NCBI GenBank assembly: GCA_964482955.1
Contig: CAYZZW010000008.1
Coordinates: 12,170-76,169, forward strand
Source of the DNA: JAPLSN01 sp964482955
GTDB lineage: Bacteria; Spirochaetota; Spirochaetia; Treponematales; UBA12059
Reading direction: 5' to 3'
Length of the DNA: 64,000 nt
Under the pieces are notes generated by a model, which did no database searches, was not told where the DNA came from, and saw only the letters and a list, made by a program, of their open reading frames with translations. Shown piece by piece: positions 33,528-41,554 of this stretch; position 1 is the first letter of the stretch, and every line of letters starts with the position of its first letter. A program made the position numbers and the translations under genes.

Positions 33528-35573
33528 ATGGAACTTGATAACCTCGACAGAAAAGTATTAACAAGCTTCGATGGCTTCGTTGTGAGGAAAGACCTGGTTC
33601 GCTCTTTCAGCAAGCAATACCCGGTGCCAACTTATGTAGTTGAGTTTCTCCTGGGACGGTATTGTGCAACAGCTGACGAACAGGAAATTCAGGAGGGCTT
33701 GGATATTGTTGGAAAACAGCTTTCAAGTCGTACTGTTCGTGCAGGTGAAGAAGAACTCTTCAAAATGCGCGCCAAAGAGGAAGGGTCCGTTAAACTTATA
33801 GATATTATTAGTGCACGTCTTGATTCAAAAACAGACTCGTATATAGCTACTTTGCCAAGCCTACGTCTTAACGATGTGCGGATAGACGGAGAAATAGTCA
33901 CTGAAAACGATCGAATGTTAACCGGTGGTTTTTATGCAGAAATTATTCTGAACTATGATGCCGCAATTGCGGTTGAAAAAAATAGCAGGCCCTTTGGAAT
34001 AGAATCCATACGCCCTATACAAGTATCACAACGCGATTGCCTTGAAGTCCTTGCCGCTAAGCGCCGTGATTTTTCCACTCAGGAATGGAAAAGCTTCCTC
34101 CTCCGGAGCATAGGAATTGAAGCCACTGAAATAGATGAAAAGGCACAAGCAGCCTACTTTCTTAGAATGATACCATTTGTTGAGCGTAACTATAACTTAA
34201 TAGAGCTTGGTCCAAGAGGAACTGGAAAAAGTCATCTCTTCCAGCAAGTTTCACCCTATGCGCATCTTGTTTCTGGAGGCAAGGCTACCGTAGCAAAAAT
34301 GTTTGTAGACAATGGAACGGGCCGCCGTGGCTTGGTTTGCCAGTATGACGTGGTTTGCTTTGACGAAGTTTCCGGCATTTCATTCGATCAAAAAGACGGG
34401 ATAAATATCATGAAGGGCTATATGGAGTCCGGCCAATTTAGCCGCGGCAAGGATCTCATTACAGCAGAAGGCTCTATAGTTATGGTAGGAAACTTCGATG
34501 TAGATGTGCAGCATCAACAACGCATCGGGCATCTCTTTGGCCCCCTTCCACCTGAAATGAGAAACGACACCGCCTTCATGGACAGGATTCACTGCTTTTT
34601 ACCGGGCTGGAATATTCCAGCGGTGAAGAAACATCACTTCACAAACCACTTCGGCCTGGTCTCAGATTTCCTGGCTGAATGCTTCTCCCGCATGAGAAAT
34701 GTTAATAGAACTCAAATACTTCAAGGCAATGTACTTTTTGGTGGTGCTTTAAGCGGACGTGATACCAACGCAGTAAACAAGACGATTAATGGTCTTCTTA
34801 AACTCCTTTACCCCGATCCATCTATGGAAGTTCCCGCAGAAGGAATGGAATGGATGGTCCGTCTTGCGATGGAGTCACGCCGTCGCGTCAAAGAGCAACA
34901 AAAGCGCATTGGTGCCACAGAGTTTAGAAACACCCACTTTAGTTACACGATAGGAGAAGCTGGCGTAGAAAAATTTGTTACTACGCCAGAACTGTACAGC
35001 GAAAACAGCGTCCAGGCAGAACCATTGGAGCCTGGGCAAGTCTGGGCAATAAGCCCCGGCATTACTGACGAAAACCCTGGGTTATTTAAAATTGAAATTA
35101 ATGAAACCAATGGATCAGGCGTTCGCATACTTAACAAGCCTACTCCGCCGGCATTTAAAGAGTGCGTATCCTTTGCAGAAGCCAACTTGATCTCTAAAGC
35201 AAAGGCACTAGTAGGGGACAAGGATCCCCGTGAACACGAATTTTCAATACAACTTCGCAGCTTTGATGTCTCCTCATCAGGTTCGAGCACCGGAATAGCG
35301 GTGCTTGCTGGTCTTTGTTCCGCTCTACTAAAGAAATCAATACGCGGTGGTGTGATTATTATTGGCAACTTGAATTTGGGAGGTTCAATAGATCTTTTAC
35401 ATAATCCCGTAGTACTCGCAGAGTTAGCAGCAGAAAAAGGCGCATCCCATGTATTAATGCCTGTCTCCGCAAGGAGACAGCTGATAGATCTTTCAGACGA
35501 CGTTGCAACAAAGCTGAGTATCGAGTTCTATCAGGATATTCGAGATGCTGTCCTAAAGTCTCTTGTGGAGTGA
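33528..35573 (+). CDS. brxL: BrxL, AAA+ protein with Lon-like C-terminal domain
   Basis: 681 residues, the defining last gene of type 1 BREX. After the N-terminal domain comes an AAA+ core with Walker A GPRGTGKS (228-235) and Walker B VVCFDEVSGI. Residues about 580-681 form a Lon-like domain (DVSSSGSSTGIAVLAG). The Lon serine region is partly conserved, but the lysine expected after the GG-x-L turn reads H (IDLLHNPVVL), so classical protease activity is doubtful. BrxL assembles on DNA and is needed for phage exclusion but not for methylation. The operon ends here. Confidence 0.92.
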   Translation: MELDNLDRKVLTSFDGFVVRKDLVRSFSKQYPVPTYVVEFLLGRYCATADEQEIQEGLDIVGKQLSSRTVRAGEEELFKMRAKEEGSVKLIDIISARLDSKTDSYIATLPSLRLNDVRIDGEIVTENDRMLTGGFYAEIILNYDAAIAVEKNSRPFGIESIRPIQVSQRDCLEVLAAKRRDFSTQEWKSFLLRSIGIEATEIDEKAQAAYFLRMIPFVERNYNLIELGPRGTGKSHLFQQVSPYAHLVSGGKATVAKMFVDNGTGRRGLVCQYDVVCFDEVSGISFDQKDGINIMKGYMESGQFSRGKDLITAEGSIVMVGNFDVDVQHQQRIGHLFGPLPPEMRNDTAFMDRIHCFLPGWNIPAVKKHHFTNHFGLVSDFLAECFSRMRNVNRTQILQGNVLFGGALSGRDTNAVNKTINGLLKLLYPDPSMEVPAEGMEWMVRLAMESRRRVKEQQKRIGATEFRNTHFSYTIGEAGVEKFVTTPELYSENSVQAEPLEPGQVWAISPGITDENPGLFKIEINETNGSGVRILNKPTPPAFKECVSFAEANLISKAKALVGDKDPREHEFSIQLRSFDVSSSGSSTGIAVLAGLCSALLKKSIRGGVIIIGNLNLGGSIDLLHNPVVLAELAAEKGASHVLMPVSARRQLIDLSDDVATKLSIEFYQDIRDAVLKSLVE

Positions 35574-35577
35574 CTCC

Positions 35578-35900
35578 ATGCATAAGAAAACATCATTATT
35601 CATAGAACTACAATATTTATTTAATTTTTCTTCGTCGCGTGTAAATAATATTATCTCCTCATATGAAATTACCATAGTAGACTTGCTTTGTATATACTTT
35701 TGCATACCGTCACCGACGATGGTAAATTTCCGGAATTAACCGAAAAGAAATTCACACTATCATCATCTTCAAAAATTTCCGGGTTTCAGCGGATTATATA
35801 CACTCTCTTCCGATATGAAGAATGGGAGGTCATTCACTTCACTTTAACCGCCCAAAACAAAAGGACGATCACTCCCATTAATCATGATTTAAAACAGTAA
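35578..35900 (+). other. AT-rich stretch with possible frameshifted small gene
   Basis: Four bases after brxL an ATG with a GGAG site opens a 53-codon frame (MHKKTSLFIELQYLF) that stops at 35739. Another frame of about 70 codons (DDGKFPELTEKKFT, EEWEVIHFTLT) overlaps it and ends at 35900. Joining them by one frameshift near 35700 would give about 107 residues. I recognise neither part. It could be a decayed accessory gene of the BREX cluster, or not coding at all. Confidence 0.3.
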
Positions 35901-35909
35901 CTCTACGAT

Positions 35910-36683
35910 CTATTGCATATTATGCTCCTCAGAAGCGACACCTGAATCGCTTTGAGTTTCTTCCTCCTCAAAATCCTCCACCAACTGCCTCACCGTGTAA
36001 TCGGTCGGCTCGTACGGGAACGGGGGCGGATTCTTGAAATACGGCCCCGACACTTTAGCGGAGAAAAACTCGCTGGAACCGTACACTCGTTTTTTACACG
36101 TTCGGCAAAAGCCTTCATAATTATTACACCCTGACAGTACCGAACAGCCGCCGCTGATGAGATACGCGGACCCGCAGCACTCAGGCAAGATAAAATCGCC
36201 ATTCCGGTAATGGAAGAGCAATTCCCCGATCGTCACGGGGCGGTTCCGCCCCACCCAGGCGGTGCTGATATACAACCCGTAAAAAATAATGTTCCGGTAG
36301 CGCGGATCGGCCAATATGACGTCGGTGTTATCGAGCATCAGGTCGAAGTTGTGGAGAAAACGGTTTTTCTCTTCGTAGAGCTTGTCTCGATGACGCCGCT
36401 GGATGTCGTCGATTTCCGAAGCATCAAGATTGATGATTTTAATGAGCTTCTCGAGGTATTCCGGCTGCAGGTTGCTCGTTTTGCCGAATTCCTGCAAGTT
36501 CCGGATGAGCTTCGTCGGGTTGGCACTGCGGAAGGCTTTGGCCAGCGAGCTCACGTCGTTGTAACCCGCATCCACGCATTTTCGTTCGATGAAATCGATC
36601 AGCTCGACATTCACCGGATTTGGAAGATTGCATGGTTGTTCGCACGGAAGATCGGCGGCAAAGCGGACGAATAAACGCGACAT
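35910..36683 (-). CDS. uncharacterised protein, HTH-like N-terminus and Cys-rich segment
   Basis: 257 residues, start supported by GAGGGG eight bases upstream. Residues 30-90 (VSSLAKAFRSANPTKLIRNL, PEYLEKLIKIINLD) resemble an atypical Xre-like HTH. The second half has a cysteine cluster PECCGSAYLISGGCSVLSGC followed by CRTC, probably one or two zinc sites, then an acidic tail. No named family is recognised. It faces the end of the BREX operon and lies behind the tandem-AAA gene on the same strand. Its own promoter (perfect TATAAT) is at 36768-36795. Confidence 0.65.
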   Translation of the reverse strand: MSRLFVRFAADLPCEQPCNLPNPVNVELIDFIERKCVDAGYNDVSSLAKAFRSANPTKLIRNLQEFGKTSNLQPEYLEKLIKIINLDASEIDDIQRRHRDKLYEEKNRFLHNFDLMLDNTDVILADPRYRNIIFYGLYISTAWVGRNRPVTIGELLFHYRNGDFILPECCGSAYLISGGCSVLSGCNNYEGFCRTCKKRVYGSSEFFSAKVSGPYFKNPPPFPYEPTDYTVRQLVEDFEEEETQSDSGVASEEHNMQ

Positions 36684-36767
36684 GGTATGCCCCTCTTTAG
36701 CAGATTGCGGATACTACGTACCCGCGTGCGCCCTGCAATTCGGATAAATCGGCGCTACGACTCGATA

Positions 36768-36795
36768 ATTATACTCACATTCAGCAAAGAATCAA
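36768..36795 (-). promoter_or_regulatory. promoter of the HTH/Cys-rich gene
   Basis: On the minus strand TTGATT (36790-36795) and TATAAT (36768-36773) are 16 bp apart. Transcription would start near 36761, giving a leader of about 78 bases. Confidence 0.55.
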
Positions 36796-36822
36796 TAATA
36801 AAAACGATTTTTACATCGTTTT
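36791..36822 (-). terminator. possible terminator of the tandem-AAA gene
   Basis: On the minus strand AAAACGAT-gtaaaa-ATCGTTTT forms an 8-bp hairpin followed by TATTATTG. The stem is AT-rich, so termination would be weak. It lies about 85 bp after the AAA gene and just before the next promoter. Confidence 0.4.
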
Positions 36823-36904
36823 GAATCCAGACGCCGATTACCGCGACGGCTCCGACACAGCCGCGGTAGCGACGCTCGCTTCAGGTTTGGTTCCTATCGT
36901 CGCC

Positions 36905-39193
36905 CTACCCCTCGTTCACTCCGAAGCCGATGACCGATCGTTCCGCCGGTTTCTTGGCCCGGGCCAGCTCCACAAGGCTGTTCGTCACGTAGTCGGCGGA
37001 CAACTGGCCGGGGTCCAGGTAATCGGTGCGGCCTTTCAGCGCGCCGAAGTCGCCCGCGGTGATCGGCCCCGCCTTGACGATGGCGTCCGCCGCGCCGGCT
37101 TCGAAGGCGAGCTCGGGGTAATACCGCGCAAGGAGCCGCGTAACCGCGTCCCTGGACAGTGACTTGAACTCGACGCTTTCGTGGAAGCGCCGGGCCAAGG
37201 CCTTGTCCAGAATCGACGGGTAGTTGGTGGAGCAGATCATCACGCCGCGGAAGGTTTCCATCTGGACGAGGAACTCGTTCACGAGCGTGCGCTCCCAGGA
37301 ACGCTGCGCCCCCGAGCGGTCGTAGAAGAAACTGTCCGCCTCGTCCACGAGGAGGATGGCCTTGGTGGCTTCCGCTTCGGCGAAGATGCGCTTGATGTTC
37401 TGCTCGTTCTGGCCGACGTACGGCGCCAGGATGTCCGACGCCCGCTTGCAGAGGAGCGGCCGGTCGAGGGTTTCCGCGATGTGCCGGGCCAGCTCGGTCT
37501 TGCCCGTGCCGCTCGAGCCGTGGAAGAGGAGCCGCATGCCGTGCCGTCCTCCTTCTGGCCGGTCGGCCGCATCGATGCGCGCGTACGCGTTCCGGACGAG
37601 CGACAGCACGCGGTCGACGGTCACGGAGATCGAGAGCGCGTCCGGGTCGTACTCGAGCACGCAGTCGGCCCGCGGGGGTTCCCTGCCCGTGAGGAGCTTC
37701 ACGTTCGACTCGAAGAGCGAGCGAACGCGCTCGAGGATGGTCCCCGCGTCCTTGCCGGAGGCGATGATCGACGAAACGAGCCCGCGCATCCATTCGAACG
37801 AAGAAGCCGGAAGCCCGTAACGCCCCGCCATCGTCGCGATGCCCTCGCGCAGGTGTTCGTCCATGTCGATGCCGTCCAGCCATGCGCGCGCCAGGCGCTT
37901 CAGCGTCTCAGGCGCCAGCGCGCCGAATTCCACCGCGAAGGAAAACCGCCGCCGCGTGGACGCGTCCATGCGAGCTACCGAGTTGACGATCCAGACGATC
38001 GGGCAACGCGCCTGGTCGAGTATGTCGTGGATCCGCGCCTTGCCGCGCGAAGGCGCGTGCGTTCCGAACATGCCGAACGGAGAGGCGGTGGCCAACAAGT
38101 CTTCGGCTTCGTCCACGAGAATGACGCTCCGCGCCGGTTCGAGCGTCTTCCCGATAAACGACAGCCGCATGAGATCGTCCGGCTCGCCCTCTTGCGCCCG
38201 CTCTTCTTGCCGAAAGACTTGAAGCTCCTTGCCCGCCGCGGAGACGACCGAGCGCGCGAACTGCGTCTTGCCCGAGCCTTCCTTTCCGTAGAGGAGGATG
38301 TTGAGCCCCGTCCCCCCGCCCCCCGCGGCGACCAGGTCGACAAGCGCCTCCCGTTGCTTCTCCGGTACGGAAAACGAGTCCAGCGCGAACACCGGCCCGC
38401 TGTCGGGCTCCACGTAGGAGCCTCCGATCAAGTCGGTTCCCCCGTTGGCGATATGGATGAACGCGAAGTTCGACAAGCCGACGGCGGTGGCATCGCGCGG
38501 GCCGCCCGCCTCCACGACGCCGCTTTGGAGCAGCGGACTCTGGCTCGAAAGCCGCGCCTTGACCCGCGACTCGGGCAAGCCCAGCGCGACCGACACGCCG
38601 TAGTGGAAGTCGTCGGGCCCCCAATGCGCGCACAAGTCGGAAAACGACCCGTAGGTCCGGTCGCAGAACAGGAAGGCGATGATGGGAAGATCGTCGTCTT
38701 CGAGGCCGAAGGTCTCCTTGATGGACGCGAAGGCTTCCACGCGCGACAGTTCCGCCGCCTGGGGCACGCGCCCGCCTGACTCGAGGAGGAAGTCGCGCAG
38801 CATGTTGCGGACGCGCTGTTCCAATCCCGCATCCACGGCCACGTCGACGAGATCCGGGAAGGAGTCGAGCAACATCGAGCGGGCGCGATCCGTGTCTTGG
38901 ATCATCCCGTCCAGATCCGCGAAGAACGCCGCCGTCCGCTCGGGACCCCGGCAGAGCTCCGCCAATTCCCTGATGAGCGCCACCAAGCGGTCAGGGGCGG
39001 CCCCCCACGTATCAGCCAGCTCGATGACGCCTTCGCAAAAGCCCTTGGACAGCTGATGTTCCGCCACGAGCCTGGAGAGAAGCCCCAAGAGGCACGCGCG
39101 CGCGTTCCAGCCGCCCGTCGTTCGCCCGGGGAAATTCGGCCCTTCCGCGCCGGCCGATCGATTGACCCAGTTCTGGATTCGTCTGCGCTTCAT
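36905..39193 (-). CDS. tandem AAA+ ATPase of unknown role
   Basis: 762 residues from MKRRRIQNWV (a TTG ten codons earlier is less likely). About 290 residues of helical N-terminal domain precede two AAA modules. The first has GKEGSGKT (303-310) and VILVDEAED. The second has GSSGTGKT (559-566), LLVDEAD (614-620), sensor STN and an RRF arginine-finger region (about 668). The second is a canonical AAA unfoldase or remodeller module; the first is diverged. It does not match ClpB or p97 by domain order. A WYL regulator lies immediately upstream on the same strand, an arrangement common for defence or stress genes. Confidence 0.8.
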   Translation of the reverse strand: MKRRRIQNWVNRSAGAEGPNFPGRTTGGWNARACLLGLLSRLVAEHQLSKGFCEGVIELADTWGAAPDRLVALIRELAELCRGPERTAAFFADLDGMIQDTDRARSMLLDSFPDLVDVAVDAGLEQRVRNMLRDFLLESGGRVPQAAELSRVEAFASIKETFGLEDDDLPIIAFLFCDRTYGSFSDLCAHWGPDDFHYGVSVALGLPESRVKARLSSQSPLLQSGVVEAGGPRDATAVGLSNFAFIHIANGGTDLIGGSYVEPDSGPVFALDSFSVPEKQREALVDLVAAGGGGTGLNILLYGKEGSGKTQFARSVVSAAGKELQVFRQEERAQEGEPDDLMRLSFIGKTLEPARSVILVDEAEDLLATASPFGMFGTHAPSRGKARIHDILDQARCPIVWIVNSVARMDASTRRRFSFAVEFGALAPETLKRLARAWLDGIDMDEHLREGIATMAGRYGLPASSFEWMRGLVSSIIASGKDAGTILERVRSLFESNVKLLTGREPPRADCVLEYDPDALSISVTVDRVLSLVRNAYARIDAADRPEGGRHGMRLLFHGSSGTGKTELARHIAETLDRPLLCKRASDILAPYVGQNEQNIKRIFAEAEATKAILLVDEADSFFYDRSGAQRSWERTLVNEFLVQMETFRGVMICSTNYPSILDKALARRFHESVEFKSLSRDAVTRLLARYYPELAFEAGAADAIVKAGPITAGDFGALKGRTDYLDPGQLSADYVTNSLVELARAKKPAERSVIGFGVNEG

Positions 39194-39195
39194 GT

Positions 39196-39236
39196 ATTGG
39201 AACGTAAAGGGCAATATGTCCAATACGTGTCCAATT
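39196..39236. promoter_or_regulatory. operator-like repeats between WYL and tandem-AAA genes
   Basis: TATTGGA (39196-39202) faces two direct copies of TGTCCAAT (39218-39225 and 39229-39236), giving both inverted and direct repeats just before the AAA start codon. The 14-base word CAATATGTCCAATA (39213-39226) also occurs at 3386-3399. It is a candidate binding site for the adjacent WYL protein. Confidence 0.45.
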
Positions 39237-39251
39237 TAGGAAGAAAAACGA

Positions 39252-40244
39252 CTATTCGTATCGATTTTTCGCCTGACTGAGTTCCGCTTTGACCTTTTCG
39301 ACCAATACGGACGGTCCAAGTGCTTCCGCATCCTTGCCCAAGGAAAGGATCCAGCGCATGATCTCGTCGGTGCCTGCCGCCGTGAACGACAGGACGACCG
39401 AATCGCCTTCTTCGACGATGGTTTGCTCTTTTCCCCAGATCCGGTTCGTCGTGTACTCGGGATGATCGCTGTGGAGCCGGACTGACACCCGGATAGGTTC
39501 TTCTATCATGATACCGAACGAGTCTCCGAGATAGCGCTCCGGGTCGTATCCCTCGGGCAAAGTGAATCTGGTTGTCGTGAGCAGAGGCCGCTTGATGCGA
39601 TCCAGCGCGAGAATCCTGATATCCCTATTGTGCTTGGGTATGCCGCAGATGAGGTACCATGTTCCGCCGTGATCGACGAGGGTATACGGCTCGATATCAT
39701 AGGTCTTGTCCGTATCGCCCTGACGCGCGTGATACGTGACGCGCGCAACCTTGTTTTCGCGCAGACACGTGCTTATGACGGAGAAAACTTCCTTAAATGA
39801 ATCATAGTATCGGTTACCGGTGAACTTGACGTATGCGGTTTTAAGGTGCCGCTTTTTACCGTCGTTGAACGACCCGCTTATCGCGTTTCTGACGCTGTCG
39901 GCCATGTCGTTCCATTCCCGGTTGCTGAACGGGTGCCTGCGCCCGATCAGCAGTTGAAGCATGAGCCACCGTTTTTCGTCCAGTTCGTGCGTCGTCAGGA
40001 GGTTGAAATCACGCACCATGACGTAACGGCGGGAGTTCGTGACCCCAGCGTCGTCATGCGGCGCTTCGATGCGCGCGCCGAGAGATTCCATGATGCCGAA
40101 AAGCCTGTCAATTTTCCTGCGATTGATGTTTATGCCGATATTTCCGAGCGAAACGATGATTTGTTCGATCGAAAGACCTTTTTCCTTACCCCTAAGGATG
40201 TTGCCAAGCTCTATAAGCTCTCCTATCGTATCGATGACGGCCAT
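39252..40244 (-). CDS. WYL-domain transcriptional regulator (downstream of BREX)
   Basis: 330 residues. N-terminal winged helix (LSIEQIIVSLGNIGININRRKIDRLF), then a WYL domain at about 150-240 with VARVTYHARQGDTDK, IEPYTLVDHGGTWYLICG, IRILALDRIKRP, and a WCX-like C-terminus ending MRWILSLGKDAEALGP. A strong AAAGGAG precedes the ATG. It has the same architecture as the WYL regulator on the other side of BREX but is not close in sequence. It probably controls the tandem-AAA gene, whose coding sequence begins about 58 bp downstream. Confidence 0.87.
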   Translation of the reverse strand: MAVIDTIGELIELGNILRGKEKGLSIEQIIVSLGNIGININRRKIDRLFGIMESLGARIEAPHDDAGVTNSRRYVMVRDFNLLTTHELDEKRWLMLQLLIGRRHPFSNREWNDMADSVRNAISGSFNDGKKRHLKTAYVKFTGNRYYDSFKEVFSVISTCLRENKVARVTYHARQGDTDKTYDIEPYTLVDHGGTWYLICGIPKHNRDIRILALDRIKRPLLTTTRFTLPEGYDPERYLGDSFGIMIEEPIRVSVRLHSDHPEYTTNRIWGKEQTIVEEGDSVVLSFTAAGTDEIMRWILSLGKDAEALGPSVLVEKVKAELSQAKNRYE

Positions 40245-40393
40245 CGAATCGCTCCTTTCATGTGAGTTCGCAAATCGTCAGACGTCCATCAGGCGAAATC
40301 CGACTCAAGACTATTTGAGACAGTCTAGTTCAGATGTATCGCTTGTCAATAATGCATTACAATAACTACTTTCCAGATTTTTCGGAATCTCAT

Positions 40394-40651
40394 CTAATCC
40401 GGCAGTATCAACCCACTCGTATTCTTTTCCTTCCTATACACATACAGCCCGCACCGGCTGCACCGCCACACGGGATCATCCATCGTGATGCAGCAGCCGC
40501 CGATCTCCACGAGCCCCTTGTCTATCTTCCGTTGTAGCTCTTCGCTCATCATGGGCATGCCGTACAGGATGCTGGCCATCGGTGAATGTCCGCAGCCCGG
40601 ACACTTCTTCGGTTTTTTGTCGCATTCGATCCGAATATGCGCGAGTTCCAT
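40394..40651 (-). CDS. small zinc-ribbon protein
   Basis: 85 residues with KCPGCGHSPMASILYGMP in the first third and DDPVWRCSRCGLYVYR near the end, two CxxC pairs forming a zinc ribbon. A GGCC pair lies between them. Small proteins of this pattern are conserved in many bacteria without known function. Its start follows the stop of the upstream 109-aa gene by one base, so the two are co-translated. Confidence 0.75.
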   Translation of the reverse strand: MELAHIRIECDKKPKKCPGCGHSPMASILYGMPMMSEELQRKIDKGLVEIGGCCITMDDPVWRCSRCGLYVYRKEKNTSGLILPD

Positions 40652-40652
40652 G

Positions 40653-40982
40653 TCATTCCACCCGTATCCCCGTCGGCTTCCGTATCACCCCCGTGGCGAC
40701 GAGCTCCTCGATCAGCCGCGCCAATATCGGCTTGCGCTCCTGAAAGAGCGCTTCGCCGTCGATCTTGGCGCCGCGGGCCGATACCAGGAGTATCCCCTCT
40801 TCACGGATGGCCCAATACCAGCCCACCGCGCAGTCTTGCGGGTGCGAACTCCGAACGCCGGAGAAAAAGAAGCTCCCGTTCCGTGTGACGCCGAAGCGCC
40901 CATAAGCCGCAAAGTCGTGCTGCGCCACCGCCTGATCGTTATCGAGGTCGGGCAGCCGTTCAAGTCGCACCGTCAAAGTCAT
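40653..40982 (-). CDS. uncharacterised 109-aa protein (possible C-terminal half of a split gene)
   Basis: Starts MTLTVRLERLPDLDND with GGAGGGG upstream. It contains a beta-rich middle (FGVTRNGSFFFSGVRSSHPQDC, VGWYWAIREEGILLV) and a helical C-terminus (ARLIEELVATGVIRK). The family is unknown. Its first 17 codons and the preceding 24 bases are duplicated at 42880-42933, where they run in frame from the end of another gene. It may therefore be the downstream part of a gene split by an insertion. Confidence 0.65.
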   Translation of the reverse strand: MTLTVRLERLPDLDNDQAVAQHDFAAYGRFGVTRNGSFFFSGVRSSHPQDCAVGWYWAIREEGILLVSARGAKIDGEALFQERKPILARLIEELVATGVIRKPTGIRVE

Positions 40983-41005
40983 GAGGTCCCCTCCTGCCGC
41001 TCGTA
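40952..41005. repeat. left copy of 54-bp direct repeat
   Basis: Matches 42880-42933 over 54 bases with two mismatches, in the same orientation. It covers the start and ribosome site of the 109-aa gene. The pair brackets the PIN/Xre-ImmA genes and looks like the flanks of an integrated cassette. Confidence 0.9.
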
Positions 41006-41065
41006 ACCGGCAGCCGCGTAACGATTTGATAATGCTATCCAAAAAGCCAGGTGCCCGGCAGGAGG

Positions 41066-41551
41066 TCAGACTGCGCCCAGCTTGTCCTTGAACTCGGTAA
41101 GAATCTTGTCCGTGATTTCGGGGTTCACTTCATTGATCTTTTCGGCGATCCCCAAAGCCCGCGCCGCGGTGATTTGTCCCGCTGAAACGAGCTTGAGGAG
41201 CATCTCGAGCCCCCAAACCACTTTCCCTCCATGACGCTCGCACGCCTTTCGGAGGAGCGCGTCATTCGCGATACAGGTCCACCCCTCGGAGATCACGAAA
41301 TGAAGACACGCCCGATCGGGACCCGATAAACCGGGGTATTCGGGAAGCGTGAGGGGCGTCTCAATGATCGTCAATCCAAGATCCTCCGCGCGTTCCTGGG
41401 TCAGCTTTCGAACCTCATGCAGGATACGGGTCGGCACGTACACGGTTCCCCAATACGTGACGAGTTCGCGGATGACGTCTTCGTCTGCCTCGGCATAATC
41501 GATGAGGACATTCGCGTCGCAGATCGCCGCTTTTCGGCGTACGCGTTCCAC
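41066..41551 (-). CDS. PIN-domain toxin-like protein
   Basis: 161 residues with the PIN fold acid residues: DANVLID near residue 13, LHEV at about 45, PDRAC at about 78, and IANDALL at about 96. PIN proteins are metal-dependent RNases, and such proteins are commonly toxins. It begins three bases after the stop of the Xre-ImmA gene, a pairing (Xre plus COG2856 with PIN) described as a type II toxin-antitoxin arrangement. The C-terminal 60 residues are helical and extend beyond a minimal PIN domain. Confidence 0.8.
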   Translation of the reverse strand: MERVRRKAAICDANVLIDYAEADEDVIRELVTYWGTVYVPTRILHEVRKLTQERAEDLGLTIIETPLTLPEYPGLSGPDRACLHFVISEGWTCIANDALLRKACERHGGKVVWGLEMLLKLVSAGQITAARALGIAEKINEVNPEITDKILTEFKDKLGAV

Positions 41552-41554
41552 GAC

